NCBI RefSeq assembly: GCF_004571195.1
Contig: NZ_CP038272.1
Coordinates: forward strand, 1-60,873
Length of the DNA: 60,873 nucleotides
Reading direction: 5' to 3'
Origin: Legionella geestiana
GTDB lineage: Bacteria; Pseudomonadota; Gammaproteobacteria; Legionellales; Legionellaceae
Shown: piece after piece, positions 41,608 through 50,483 of the stretch
How positions within the stretch are numbered: the stretch's first letter is position 1
How the letters are laid out: each line of letters begins with the position of its first letter
Translations under genes and position numbers: made by a program
Notes under the pieces: generated by a model
The model's input: the letters and a program-made list of their open reading frames with translations, nothing else
What the model was told of the DNA's origin: nothing
Database searches by the model: none

Positions 41608-42810
41608 ATGGGGAACTTTTGTTCAATTTTTCACGCCAGATTCCGCAATCTGGTAAGCATTATTCCGTGTACACGCAAAGCGCAGCTGGTAGATTATATA
41701 CTGCTCGGCTGGCAAACCAGCACATATAAGCTAAAAGGCTCTTCAAACAAGTGGTTCATGAAGCCTTATCGTCAAATTACTGAAGACACCGGCATTCCAC
41801 AGAGCACTCTGGAGCGTTACATAAAAGAGCTTGCTGATGATGGATTCATTGAGAGACGGCAGGCGCTTTACAGCCGAACCAGCGAAGAGGGTGCTTTTAC
41901 CGTTAAAAAGGGCAACTACATTCATGTTACCGACAAGCTGATTCAACTCCTACAGCCATCGATGCCTGACATTGGGGATAATGAGCCTGACTCCACAAAC
42001 GATAATAGCGAACACGCACCACAAGATAATTCCTCAGCACCAGATACGAACAACACCAGTGCAGACTGTGTTTTTTCAAATCCAAATGAGGGAATCGAAC
42101 CCCTCAAAATAAGGGAATCATATATAGGTGATCTTCATTCGCTTGTTAATAATACTATTATTTCCTCCAAGTTGATGCAGTCTGTGGATAAGCACACCGC
42201 ACAACGCCTTCTACGCCAATTCGAATCAATACAAACCTTTCTTTTTTCAACTATCAAGGAAGAAATCTCTGATGAAATAAAAAAACTGGTGGCAGGAACC
42301 TTCTTCAACCTGTCAGTTGTGCATCATCAGAATCTTTCCTGCCCGGAGCAGGTCGTCTCTGAATACCTCTTTGCACTACTGAACACACAGTTTTACATGC
42401 CTGCTATCCAATGCTTTAAACATCGCAACAACATCCTTGCCAAACTTATCCGTGCAAAAAACTGGAGAACACCAAAGGGTTTTTTCAAACACTTTTACAT
42501 GGGACAGGCGTTTAAGAAAACTCAAAGCCCAGAAAAGGCCACATCGAATGATCACGTTCAATCCATCGTAGGGAATTCAGCTAAAGACCCACGCCTGTCA
42601 AAAATAGAGGAGTTAATTTTTGAGAAGGGCAGTCTTGTCAGCGCTATGACGGAAGAAATTCTTACTCTTACGGATGAAGAGATGATTTTAGGCAAAAGAC
42701 AACAGATTCAGGCGTTGCGAGAGGAGCTGGAAACCTTGTGGGAGCAGCAATTTGACCTTGAACAGGCGATTTTGCGATGTCGCGAAGGAGAAAATCGGCT
42801 TTGTGCCTGA
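41608..42810 (+). CDS. Winged-helix protein opposite parA, possible plasmid regulator or initiator
   Basis: 400 residues. A helix-turn-helix appears early: YRQITEDTGIPQSTLERYIK then ELADDGFIERRQ (about 53-83). The C-terminal 60 residues form a coiled coil. AAGGAA precedes the ATG. Position beside parA and an inverted-repeat region suggests replication or partition control. I do not recognise a named Rep family, so this stays a guess. Confidence 0.65.
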   Translation: MGNFCSIFHARFRNLVSIIPCTRKAQLVDYILLGWQTSTYKLKGSSNKWFMKPYRQITEDTGIPQSTLERYIKELADDGFIERRQALYSRTSEEGAFTVKKGNYIHVTDKLIQLLQPSMPDIGDNEPDSTNDNSEHAPQDNSSAPDTNNTSADCVFSNPNEGIEPLKIRESYIGDLHSLVNNTIISSKLMQSVDKHTAQRLLRQFESIQTFLFSTIKEEISDEIKKLVAGTFFNLSVVHHQNLSCPEQVVSEYLFALLNTQFYMPAIQCFKHRNNILAKLIRAKNWRTPKGFFKHFYMGQAFKKTQSPEKATSNDHVQSIVGNSAKDPRLSKIEELIFEKGSLVSAMTEEILTLTDEEMILGKRQQIQALREELETLWEQQFDLEQAILRCREGENRLCA

Positions 42811-43000
42811 CATCATATCGTGATGGTTCCTGATGTGAATATTTTCATCCATTTGTGAGAGGATGGTTAAGGAATTAGTTGCAATATAGGCAGGGCTCAT
42901 CGATGTGTCAGCAATGAACCCAGTGGATTGACACAATGCAAGTCCAACCTCGCATTTGTGAGGAGTATATCGCAGGGAAGTTACAGCAATCAATGGGAAA
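42811..43000. other. Intergenic region after the winged-helix gene
   Basis: 190 bp between convergent genes. I see no gene, RNA or clear hairpin with a T-tract. Confidence 0.3.
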
Positions 43001-45427
43001 CTAACGGTGGTGATTTTCCAGCCACTTGCTGACGTGATGGATGGTTGCCTCCACAACATTCAGCGCCTGCTCATACAGTGGCACCAGCAGGTCAGTCTCA
43101 CCTGATTTTTGACTTTGCTCAAGATACTGACAGGCCATTTTCAGTCGGGTGGTACCAACATAAACCGCCCCACCCTTGATTTTGTGCGCGAGCTTTCGAA
43201 CTTTTTCAAAATCATGTTCAGAAAAAGCTTTCTTCATGCGTAAACAGTCTTCAGGCAGCGACTCTTTTATCATGCAGTCAAGCATTTCGGTAAGGTTGTC
43301 TTCGCCACCCATAACACGTTTGCCCTCTTCGACATCCAGAAGCGGGAAATCCTCTAATTCAAGCAGAGAGGTATCAATCTGTCTGGGCAGGGCAGGGGAG
43401 GGCTCCTGAGGGGCATACCCCGGGATAAATGCGTCAAGTATGTCAGAGCAGGCATTAACACTCAGGGGTTTTGTTAAAACGGCGTTCATACCCGCTGTAA
43501 TGCATTGTTGTTTGTTCTCATCTCCTGCATGAGCTGTTAAGGCAATAATGGGAACATGTGTTTTTCTGATCATTTCATGCAGTCGTATTTGATGGGTTAC
43601 TTCATACCCATCAATATCAGGCAGGCCAATATCCATAAATATCAGGTCGTAATCATGGTTTTTCCATAAATCAACCGCTTTTTCGCCAGTGTTGGCAATG
43701 GTCACGGTGCAGCGCATTTTTGACAGAATTGCTCTTGCAGCATTTTGGGCAATGGCATTATCTTCAACTACAAGTACCTGATACGTATCTTTGTGTGTGT
43801 TCGCTTCCCGTGTTTTTATCTGTTGAGTAATGGTTGAAACATAAGTAGCATCCATCGTGTTTTCAAACGTTGCATCTACACCCGAGTCGTCATCAAGAAG
43901 AGGCTCCTGCAATGGAATGAGGCAGGTGAAGCACGTTCCACGCCCGGCCTCGCTTTCAACATAAATCTCACCATTCAGCTCATCAATAAATTGTTTGACA
44001 ACGAAAAGCCCAAGGCCTGCGCCTTTATAGATACCCTGATAAGAGGGAGTCAGGCGCTTAAATTGAAGGTATATTTCCTGTTGTTTCTCGACTGGAATGC
44101 CTATTCCTGAGTCTGCAACCATCAGCTTTAATACGATTTTCCCCTCCATTCGTCTGGCAACAGAGACTGACATTTTTACAAATCCGGCTTCAGTAAAATT
44201 CAGCGCATTTGCAACCAGCTCCAGGGCAACGCGGTGTATGCGAACTTTATCGCCAATCATATAGCTTGGAGTATCTTCGGCAAACTCAATGGATAGAGAG
44301 AGTTCCTTTTGTGCTGCCCGAGCGCGATTGAGTTCAATAACATGGTTAAACGTGCTTTCCAGACTGAACTTTTTCTTCAACCTGGGGATTTCACCGGAAC
44401 TTACGCGAATTGCCTCAAGCACCTCATCCATTAAATCCAGAAGGGCGTGGCTGGAGGCAACCAGATTTTCGGAGTACTCCTTGATATGTGGATCATCAGA
44501 TTCCATTTTTAGTAAATCCGCAAACCCAACAATACCGGTCAACGGCGTGCGAATGTCATGGCGCATGTTTTCAAGAAATTCAGTTTTGGCGAGGTTTGCG
44601 GCTTTTGCCATCTCCATTGAATTTTTTAATTCGGCCTGAGTCTGCTTTAACTCAGTAATATCAAGAGAGTTCCCAATAATACCAATTATTCGGTTGTTCT
44701 CATCGCGAAGCGGCATCTTTACACCGGTGAAATGCATCCACTGACCGGTGGATGTCTTCAATTTTTCTTCCACCAGTATGCTGACTCCTTTAGTGATGAC
44801 CTCGGTGTCATTTACTACAAGATTGGCTGCCTGCTCTCCCCAGAGCTCTTCATCTGTTTTGCCAACCACTTCATGCGGAGAGGAGAGACCTGCAAGTTTG
44901 GCTGTCAAATTGTTGCAACCCATGTAGTAGCCGTTGCAGTTTTTCCAGTACAAGCACCCGGGGATGGCATCAATGATTCCGTTGAGATAATACGCGATAT
45001 TATTTTTTTTCAGCTCGATGTCCTTTCCAATAATGAGCGCACCATAAACCTCTGCATTTGTTGCAGATAATGGACAAATAGTCCAGTTGACATTGCATTC
45101 GTTACCGGCTGCATTTTTACAATCCAGGTTAAAGCTAAGTATTTCTGGATGATTGAAAAAGTGCTCGGAAATAGGGCATGTAATATGTTTTGCGCAACAT
45201 AACTCTAAAAAGTTTTCTCCGTGCACGTCATTAAGACTGCACTGATAAAAGTTTTCACTTACAGTATTTAGCCGCTCGATGGCAAAGTTACTTTTAATAA
45301 CAATGGCAATGTCACCACTATAGGAAAGCATTGCATTCAAGACGACATCCGGGTAAATGTTGTCCGATATTTCCCTGTTTTTCATTCCTAAAAACCCTAT
45401 AAAAGCAGCCTTAAAGGCGAGTGCCAT
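43001..45427 (-). CDS. Soluble hybrid sensor histidine kinase with receiver and Hpt domains
   Basis: 808 residues without membrane segments, so probably cytoplasmic. Two PAS-like domains (about 20-270) precede the H-box NMRHDIRTPLTGIVGFADLL, the ATPase domain (VADSGIGIP, GAGLGLFVVKQ), a receiver (FMDIGLPDIDGYE, Asp about 600) and an Hpt domain (KLAHKIKGGAVYVG). All phosphorelay residues are present. It lies 13 bases after a methyltransferase gene on the same strand. No response regulator with an output domain is adjacent, so the phosphoryl group may go to a chromosomal partner. Confidence 0.93.
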   Translation of the reverse strand: MALAFKAAFIGFLGMKNREISDNIYPDVVLNAMLSYSGDIAIVIKSNFAIERLNTVSENFYQCSLNDVHGENFLELCCAKHITCPISEHFFNHPEILSFNLDCKNAAGNECNVNWTICPLSATNAEVYGALIIGKDIELKKNNIAYYLNGIIDAIPGCLYWKNCNGYYMGCNNLTAKLAGLSSPHEVVGKTDEELWGEQAANLVVNDTEVITKGVSILVEEKLKTSTGQWMHFTGVKMPLRDENNRIIGIIGNSLDITELKQTQAELKNSMEMAKAANLAKTEFLENMRHDIRTPLTGIVGFADLLKMESDDPHIKEYSENLVASSHALLDLMDEVLEAIRVSSGEIPRLKKKFSLESTFNHVIELNRARAAQKELSLSIEFAEDTPSYMIGDKVRIHRVALELVANALNFTEAGFVKMSVSVARRMEGKIVLKLMVADSGIGIPVEKQQEIYLQFKRLTPSYQGIYKGAGLGLFVVKQFIDELNGEIYVESEAGRGTCFTCLIPLQEPLLDDDSGVDATFENTMDATYVSTITQQIKTREANTHKDTYQVLVVEDNAIAQNAARAILSKMRCTVTIANTGEKAVDLWKNHDYDLIFMDIGLPDIDGYEVTHQIRLHEMIRKTHVPIIALTAHAGDENKQQCITAGMNAVLTKPLSVNACSDILDAFIPGYAPQEPSPALPRQIDTSLLELEDFPLLDVEEGKRVMGGEDNLTEMLDCMIKESLPEDCLRMKKAFSEHDFEKVRKLAHKIKGGAVYVGTTRLKMACQYLEQSQKSGETDLLVPLYEQALNVVEATIHHVSKWLENHHR

Positions 45428-45440
45428 CCATTTTGTCTAA

Positions 45441-46535
45441 CTATAGCACAGGAACTGAGGTGACCCCTGCCTGATCAGATGAAGAGCAGGGCGATGCAGT
45501 TGCTGCATGTGCTATCAGCGTATCCCGTTCCATTTCTCGCAAAGCTGCGTCTATTTCTTTTGCATAGATATTTTCAGGGCTTACGAGCACCTGCATCGAC
45601 GTCTCCAAGTTAAAGCTATTGTTATTGGCCTCAAGGATACCTCGTAAGTCATGTAAAAAACTGGAAAGGCTGCCTTCATGCGCCAATCTGGACAAGTCAC
45701 ACTGGACGATAAATGACATCTTATTTAAATTGTCGATAAAATCCTGATTATCAACATATTCTTTGTAGCGGACAGGGGTACTTGCTGCTTGCCATAATTC
45801 ATCGCTCATTTCAGCAAAGTGAAGCTTTGAGCTAAATGAAATTTCATTGAACTGCCCCGCGATTTTCAGGACATCAGCGGCCGTGTTTTTTAACAAAGAA
45901 GGTGCGCTGCTGTTTGTGTAGCTGGTATTGTAGGTTTTTCTAAAATAGTACGTGCTGTCCTCGTGTAGGAAAATGGCGATTCCACTGTTATTCAGCAGGC
46001 TTAAGATATCGGTAAGAAACAATTTGCAATATGCTTCATCTTTCAGGTAATACGCCAGATGCGATATAAAAATCAAATCCATGGAGTGTGGGTGCACGGA
46101 AGGGTGTGCACTTAATATACCCGCAAGAACGTCCTCTTTTATCAATTCGTATTTTTTTATAAGTGCGCAATTGGATATGGCCGCATTGGCTTCTTGAATG
46201 AACCGGTCATTAATATCAAAACCGATATACTCAAAACCAGCTGGATGTGCCATATTGTGCAAATAGCCGAGGCATGTAGTACCGTCTGCACACCCAAGAT
46301 CTGCTACTTTAATGGATTCGGAATTTTTTAGTAATACATTTCTTTTTTGTAATTTATCTGCCAAAAGGCCTACCATGCTCGCCGTTTGTTTTTTTTGCTC
46401 TGTAGCGGCAAGAAAGGCTGCAAATGCACTGTTATAATCGAATTTTCCATCTAAGATTGGCGGGTAATGCTCAATGACAGTAGGAAAGAAACCAGGGTGT
46501 CGTGTACCAGAAGAGCTGGAGAGTGACTTAAACAT
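45441..46535 (-). CDS. SAM-dependent methyltransferase coupled to the hybrid kinase
   Basis: 364 residues from the ATG at 46535; GCGGA lies before it, and the longer start at 46580 has no ribosome site. Motif I is KVADLGCADGTTCLGYL followed by YIGFDINDRFIQEA. The MDLIFISHLAYYL segment corresponds to motif IV of class I enzymes. The overall layout recalls small-molecule (for example histidine- or theobromine-type) N-methyltransferases. It forms a two-gene operon with the kinase, so it may make or modify a signal the PAS domains sense; that is inference. Confidence 0.8.
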   Translation of the reverse strand: MFKSLSSSSGTRHPGFFPTVIEHYPPILDGKFDYNSAFAAFLAATEQKKQTASMVGLLADKLQKRNVLLKNSESIKVADLGCADGTTCLGYLHNMAHPAGFEYIGFDINDRFIQEANAAISNCALIKKYELIKEDVLAGILSAHPSVHPHSMDLIFISHLAYYLKDEAYCKLFLTDILSLLNNSGIAIFLHEDSTYYFRKTYNTSYTNSSAPSLLKNTAADVLKIAGQFNEISFSSKLHFAEMSDELWQAASTPVRYKEYVDNQDFIDNLNKMSFIVQCDLSRLAHEGSLSSFLHDLRGILEANNNSFNLETSMQVLVSPENIYAKEIDAALREMERDTLIAHAATASPCSSSDQAGVTSVPVL

Positions 46536-46645
46536 TTTTGTCCGCCATTTTAGAGTAAACAATGTGGGACAAGATATCATTAAGTGGTCAGTGTGTCAAT
46601 TATTGATCTATGTGCACATAAAATGTGCATGTATCTCTATAACAG

Positions 46646-46672
46646 AGTTATCCCCACTTTTAGGGGATAACT
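46646..46672. promoter_or_regulatory. Hairpin with DnaA-box-like sequences
   Basis: AGTTATCCCC and GGGGATAACT have 10-bp arms and a 7-base loop. TTATCCCCA and, nearby, TTTGTGGAT resemble DnaA boxes with mismatches. An ATGTGCACAT palindrome lies about 35 bp to the left. It could be a terminator for the small gene, an attenuator, or part of an origin. Confidence 0.4.
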
Positions 46673-46693
46673 TTGTGGATGGCGTGGGAAATC

Positions 46694-46933
46694 TCAGGCG
46701 CCATGCGCGTCCTGGAGGGCGGCAGGTTTTCTGCCACGGCGCCCTGGTTTTCGATTTTGTGCTTTCCACTCTTTGTCTTTTGCAAATACAAAGCGTGCCG
46801 CTTCCTCAAGAAAAAAGTCCATTTCAACGCTTGCCCATGTGCAGTAGCTCTTAATTTCTTCAAGCACGGTAGCATCAATCTGAGCTTTGATTTTCAGTTT
46901 TGAATTTTGGGATTTGTTTGATATGAGTGCCAT
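46694..46933 (-). CDS. Small basic RHH-like protein
   Basis: 79 residues with the pattern KIKAQIDATVLEEIKSYCTW then FFLEEAARFVFAKD, as in ribbon-helix-helix DNA-binding proteins. The C-terminal tail is basic (GRRGRKP). AGGAAA lies seven bases before the ATG. Its target is unknown; the neighbouring hairpin is a candidate. Confidence 0.7.
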   Translation of the reverse strand: MALISNKSQNSKLKIKAQIDATVLEEIKSYCTWASVEMDFFLEEAARFVFAKDKEWKAQNRKPGRRGRKPAALQDAHGA

Positions 46934-47052
46934 GAGAGTTTCCTGATTGTAAAAAAAGTTATTTTGTTAAAAATTAGCCATAAAATCAACACAACAACGG
47001 AATAATCTTTAAAAGCCAAAAAAATATGCAATTAAAAGGGCGGGGTAATATT

Positions 47053-47340
47053 TTATTGTTTGCTACTTAAGCATGATTCATAATCATCCAGCTGGTTATA
47101 GTAGTCTTCACAACCCTCGTTGAATGAATCTGAATCACCATCACAACCAGCATTATTTTCTATTGCCCACTGATAACCTGCATAGTGCCCGCTCCCTTCA
47201 TCATAAGGGTTTTCTGGTTCTATACAAGTTTGGAATTTTGATGTTGATAGAGAATCTGAGTCAGAACAGCCAGTAACCATACAAGCAATTGAGGATGTAA
47301 CTAAGGCAGCTAAGATTATATGTTGATTTTTTGCTTTCAT
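47053..47340 (-). CDS. Small Cys-rich lipoprotein
   Basis: 95 residues with lipobox VTGC near residue 25, followed by an acidic chain with five Cys (CIEPENP, NNAGCDGDS, GCEDYYN, YESCLSS). No family is recognised. A surface or periplasmic role is likely. Confidence 0.6.
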   Translation of the reverse strand: MKAKNQHIILAALVTSSIACMVTGCSDSDSLSTSKFQTCIEPENPYDEGSGHYAGYQWAIENNAGCDGDSDSFNEGCEDYYNQLDDYESCLSSKQ

Positions 47341-47948
47341 GCCAGAATTTTAATCATTTTTGAATTAAAATTCAATTTTATTTTTTGGTGAGTATATTGG
47401 TCAATTCGACTCGGCGAATTACTCACCCTAATGAATCAGTTAAAACGAAATTTTAGTGCGCCGCCGTAAAATGAATTTGATTTGGCCAGGAAGAGAGAAG
47501 GGCAGAGGTTAAATCGATATGGCTATTCAAAATTTATAAACAGAGTTTTTGCTAATTAATCTTTTGTTTGCCATTGCACTAGAATATTAAATGGATGCTT
47601 GTGGTTTTGATATCTCGATTTAAGTGACAAGTAGGAAACTGCTCACCTGACAGAAGATCTCCCTGCTTGCTTTATTAATCGTTGCCTCAAAAAACCACCG
47701 TTTTTTGGGGTAGAAAACCGCCTTATTCCGTGAACAATCATTCACTCTACTCAATAAAGGATAAAAAAAAATTTTGTCCTATTAACTTGTTTTATTTTCA
47801 AAACACCATGAACTTATTAAAAAATTCATTTCTGGAACGTGTCCATATCAAAAATAGCGGAGCATGCGCTCTCGTCGACAGTAATTAATCCATTACTCAT
47901 GGATCGAAAAAATATACCGCTTTTATGGCTTCAAGATCGCAGTAACTC
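47341..47948. other. 608-bp gene-poor region
   Basis: I see no convincing gene. An inverted repeat GGTGAGTA/TACTCACC (47387-47394, 47420-47427) lies near the left edge. An AT-rich stretch around 47660-47800 contains a short plus-strand frame of low confidence. Confidence 0.4.
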
Positions 47949-48755
47949 CTAAAACGGAATATCCTCACAGACTGGTTTTTTGTCTTTTATTTTGATCTTG
48001 TGTTCAATTGATTTAATAAAACGTACTAGCGCTGAAATGTTGTTAAAAATGAGCAAACTTTCTTCATAATTAAGGATTGGATTATCATGCGCTAAACTAT
48101 TATCATTTCTCACATGATTAAAAGCTTCTAGCACTGATATGCTAGATTTTAGAATACGCTCCGTCATTTCCGTCTCAATATGACCGTTAGCGCGTAATGC
48201 TTTTACATACTCACCAAAAACAGAATGCAACGCTTTAGTTTGAGGAACTTCAATCCCATAAGGTTTACAAACTGTTTTTATGTATTTAATAATAAAAGTA
48301 TGCAAACGATCTAAACCCACCTCTGGTTGATTTTTTTTAATAGAATCATTTACTTGCTGCGCTACTATATTAAAATCCAAATCGTCAGAAATAGCTGTCA
48401 AGGCTCCCATCTCAGTTACAGGCAGATCTGCTTTAAGTCTCTGAGAAATTTTTAAACAGTCGCGCTTTAAGCTTGAGACATCATTTTCATTGAATAAACA
48501 CCCAGTTTCCTCTCCGTACATAATCATTTGTTCGATGATTTTTCCAACGGTATGATTGTTTTCTACTTGCCAGAAAACACGTAAGCGATTTGCCTTTGAA
48601 GTGCCTAGGCTCTTAAATTTTTCGTTATCTATATCGATTTGATGGTCTGCAAAAAAATCTCTATAAGTACGATCGGTGAAATCTAAAACATACCCACTAG
48701 CCATACCAAAAAGTCGTTCTAAGTTTCTTTTGTCAACTGCTGTTAAATCTGACAT
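47949..48755 (-). CDS. Abi_C (abortive infection) protein with HEPN RNase motif
   Basis: 268 residues from the ATG at 48755, which has GGGGA seven bases upstream; a frame start at 48770 abuts the recombinase stop. The C-terminal domain (about 145-250) matches the Abi_C/abortive-infection pattern: LHTFIIKYIKTVCKPYGI, then VFGEYVKAL and the motif RNDNSLAHDN. That motif gives R216 and H223, the Rx6H signature of HEPN ribonucleases. Such proteins arrest growth when phage infects. The N-terminal half is unassigned and may be the sensor. It is co-transcribed with the tyrosine recombinase. Confidence 0.85.
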   Translation of the reverse strand: MSDLTAVDKRNLERLFGMASGYVLDFTDRTYRDFFADHQIDIDNEKFKSLGTSKANRLRVFWQVENNHTVGKIIEQMIMYGEETGCLFNENDVSSLKRDCLKISQRLKADLPVTEMGALTAISDDLDFNIVAQQVNDSIKKNQPEVGLDRLHTFIIKYIKTVCKPYGIEVPQTKALHSVFGEYVKALRANGHIETEMTERILKSSISVLEAFNHVRNDNSLAHDNPILNYEESLLIFNNISALVRFIKSIEHKIKIKDKKPVCEDIPF

Positions 48756-48770
48756 GTAATTCCCCAACAT

Positions 48771-49820
48771 TTAATTTTCAAACAATTCTTCAATTGTTGT
48801 CTGCATTTCATCTTGACTCGGCTTGGCATAACGAAAAATTTCCTTAATAGAGACATTCCCACTCAACTCCTGGGCAAAATGTACCCCATGCTTGTCTGTT
48901 ACCTTCTTTAAAAAGGTATGCCTGAGTTTATGCGGTGTAAACTCAAAACGCTCATTCTCAGGCAGAAGTGCTAAAACCTGCTTTAAAACACGCTGGCAAA
49001 TGCGGTAAATGTTTCGCGTATTGATTCGGTTACCCGCCCTGTTTATAAATAAAGCCCCGTCCAGAGCCGTTTCACGGGTTTTCAAATAATTATCCAGATG
49101 TTCGCGAGCATCTTGCGGCAAAGGTATTTTATTACTCACACGCCTGCTTTTATGACGCACAACAGAATGAAGACCTTTTGAGTGATACTGATGCATGTTT
49201 AAGGATACCAGCTCTGACTCACGCAACCCGGTTCCAAGAAGCACATAAAAAACCGCCGTTTCAAGCGGGGAATTCTGATTTTTACGCGTACATATTTTGG
49301 TGCGTTGTTCACAGGCAGCTTTTAACCGCATGAGCTGCTTTGATGTCAGACCGTTCCACTCAGGTGCCTCGGTTTGTAAATCTTTAACGCCAGACAAGGG
49401 ATTGCCGGCCAGTAAAGGTCTTTGATTATGCAGCCAGCGACCGGCGTGACGTACCGTTGCCATCGTGCGATTAATAGTCGTTGCCTTGTAGGCCTTGCCG
49501 GTTTTTTCAGAAACCATAATGCACAAGGTTCGTTGAAATTGCTTGCTCACTGCAGGCGTCCAACCATCAACCTGGTCATGCCCTGCTTCCGTCTGAAAGA
49601 ACTGGATAAATTTCGCCAAATCTTTTTGCTTGGCCGATTCGGTTTTTTCAGGCGCACCCTTCACATGCACCTGGTAATAAAAAGATAACCAGGCGGTCAA
49701 TGAATTGGTGTCAAAATGAACACTTAAGGGATTTACAATCTTATCTACCCCAAACTTTCGATTTTTGTCATTTTGCGCATCCAGTAAATTCAAGGCCTTC
49801 TCCGTGAGCATTTTTTCCAT
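48771..49820 (-). CDS. Tyrosine recombinase, candidate plasmid multimer resolvase
   Basis: 349 residues: a SAM-like core-binding domain, then the catalytic domain. Catalytic residues are R200 (GLRESEL), H297/R300 (HKLRHTF) and Y331 (FRYAKPS). The residue usually His or Trp before Tyr is Asn (GN, residue 322), a variation tolerated in some recombinases. A symmetric 9-6-9 site lies 15 bp upstream of its start. Its size and location suggest dimer resolution or cassette exchange rather than chromosomal integration. Confidence 0.9.
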   Translation of the reverse strand: MEKMLTEKALNLLDAQNDKNRKFGVDKIVNPLSVHFDTNSLTAWLSFYYQVHVKGAPEKTESAKQKDLAKFIQFFQTEAGHDQVDGWTPAVSKQFQRTLCIMVSEKTGKAYKATTINRTMATVRHAGRWLHNQRPLLAGNPLSGVKDLQTEAPEWNGLTSKQLMRLKAACEQRTKICTRKNQNSPLETAVFYVLLGTGLRESELVSLNMHQYHSKGLHSVVRHKSRRVSNKIPLPQDAREHLDNYLKTRETALDGALFINRAGNRINTRNIYRICQRVLKQVLALLPENERFEFTPHKLRHTFLKKVTDKHGVHFAQELSGNVSIKEIFRYAKPSQDEMQTTIEELFEN

Positions 49821-49834
49821 TGTACCCTGTTTAG

Positions 49835-49858
49835 GGTAGATAAGGTACGTTATCTACC
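49835..49858. other. Lox/dif-like recombination core site
   Basis: GGTAGATAA-GGTACG-TTATCTACC: perfect 9-bp inverted arms with a 6-bp spacer, the geometry of tyrosine-recombinase core sites. It is directly before the recombinase gene. A second repeat TACCC/GGGTA (49823-49827, 49834-49838) overlaps its left edge. Confidence 0.65.
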
Positions 49859-50014
49859 TCAAACTCGAAAGTAGTTATTCTCTTGGGCACGAAAACACGA
49901 ACGCGCGAAAATTTTTTTTTGCCATTATTCAAGCGAAAACAAAATTCATTGATCATAATGATCGAATCATGCTATCTTTGTTCCTTGTTAATCGTTAATG
50001 TAAAAGGAGTTTAC

Positions 50015-50275
50015 ATGAGAGCACTGAACCCTCACGATCAGAATGTGCTTCAAGAAATCGAGCATGATCAAATAAAAATGTTCGCTTTGATTGAGCTTGC
50101 CGAGCAGAAAGAAAAAGAACATCTATGGTTTGATGCCATGGAGCTGTACCAAGAGGCTCAGCACCTTTCTTTCCATACCGGTGACACTCTTCAGGTCAAG
50201 ATTATGAACGAGCCATCTGACTTTGAAAACTGGCATCGACTGAACAAAAAAATTGAACAATTAAAGGGAAGGTAG
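50015..50275 (+). CDS. Small hypothetical helical protein
   Basis: 86 residues from the ATG at 50015, with AAAGGAG upstream. Predicted mostly helical (VLQEIEHDQIKMFALIELAE). The frame extends upstream but the ribosome site fixes this start. No family is recognised. Confidence 0.7.
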   Translation: MRALNPHDQNVLQEIEHDQIKMFALIELAEQKEKEHLWFDAMELYQEAQHLSFHTGDTLQVKIMNEPSDFENWHRLNKKIEQLKGR

Positions 50276-50483
50276 CGCCCTGCTACTTTTCTTGCTTACA
50301 ATCACCTTCGATGAGTTTACTGAGTTCTGACAAAAAGATGAGTTTTTAAGACAGCCGCTTCTAGAATTTATCACAGGCCACTCGTCTGCTCTTTCGAGTT
50401 CCATTAAACGGTGGTTTATTGAGACAGGTTTTGAGCCCGGATTATATTTGGTGCTTTACCCGGGCAATGTCGATTCACAATCT
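50276..50483. other. Intergenic region before the ankyrin gene end
   Basis: 208 bp between convergent genes, with no recognisable gene or strong hairpin. Confidence 0.3.

Noticed and set aside
47682-47888. 68-codon plus-strand frame
   Set aside because: No ribosome site, odd composition and no recognisable domain; not supported as a gene.
48771-49820. Recombinase as an integrase marking an integrated element
   Set aside because: The sequence closes into a circle, there is no tRNA or attachment duplication, and the symmetric site beside the gene fits plasmid resolution better.
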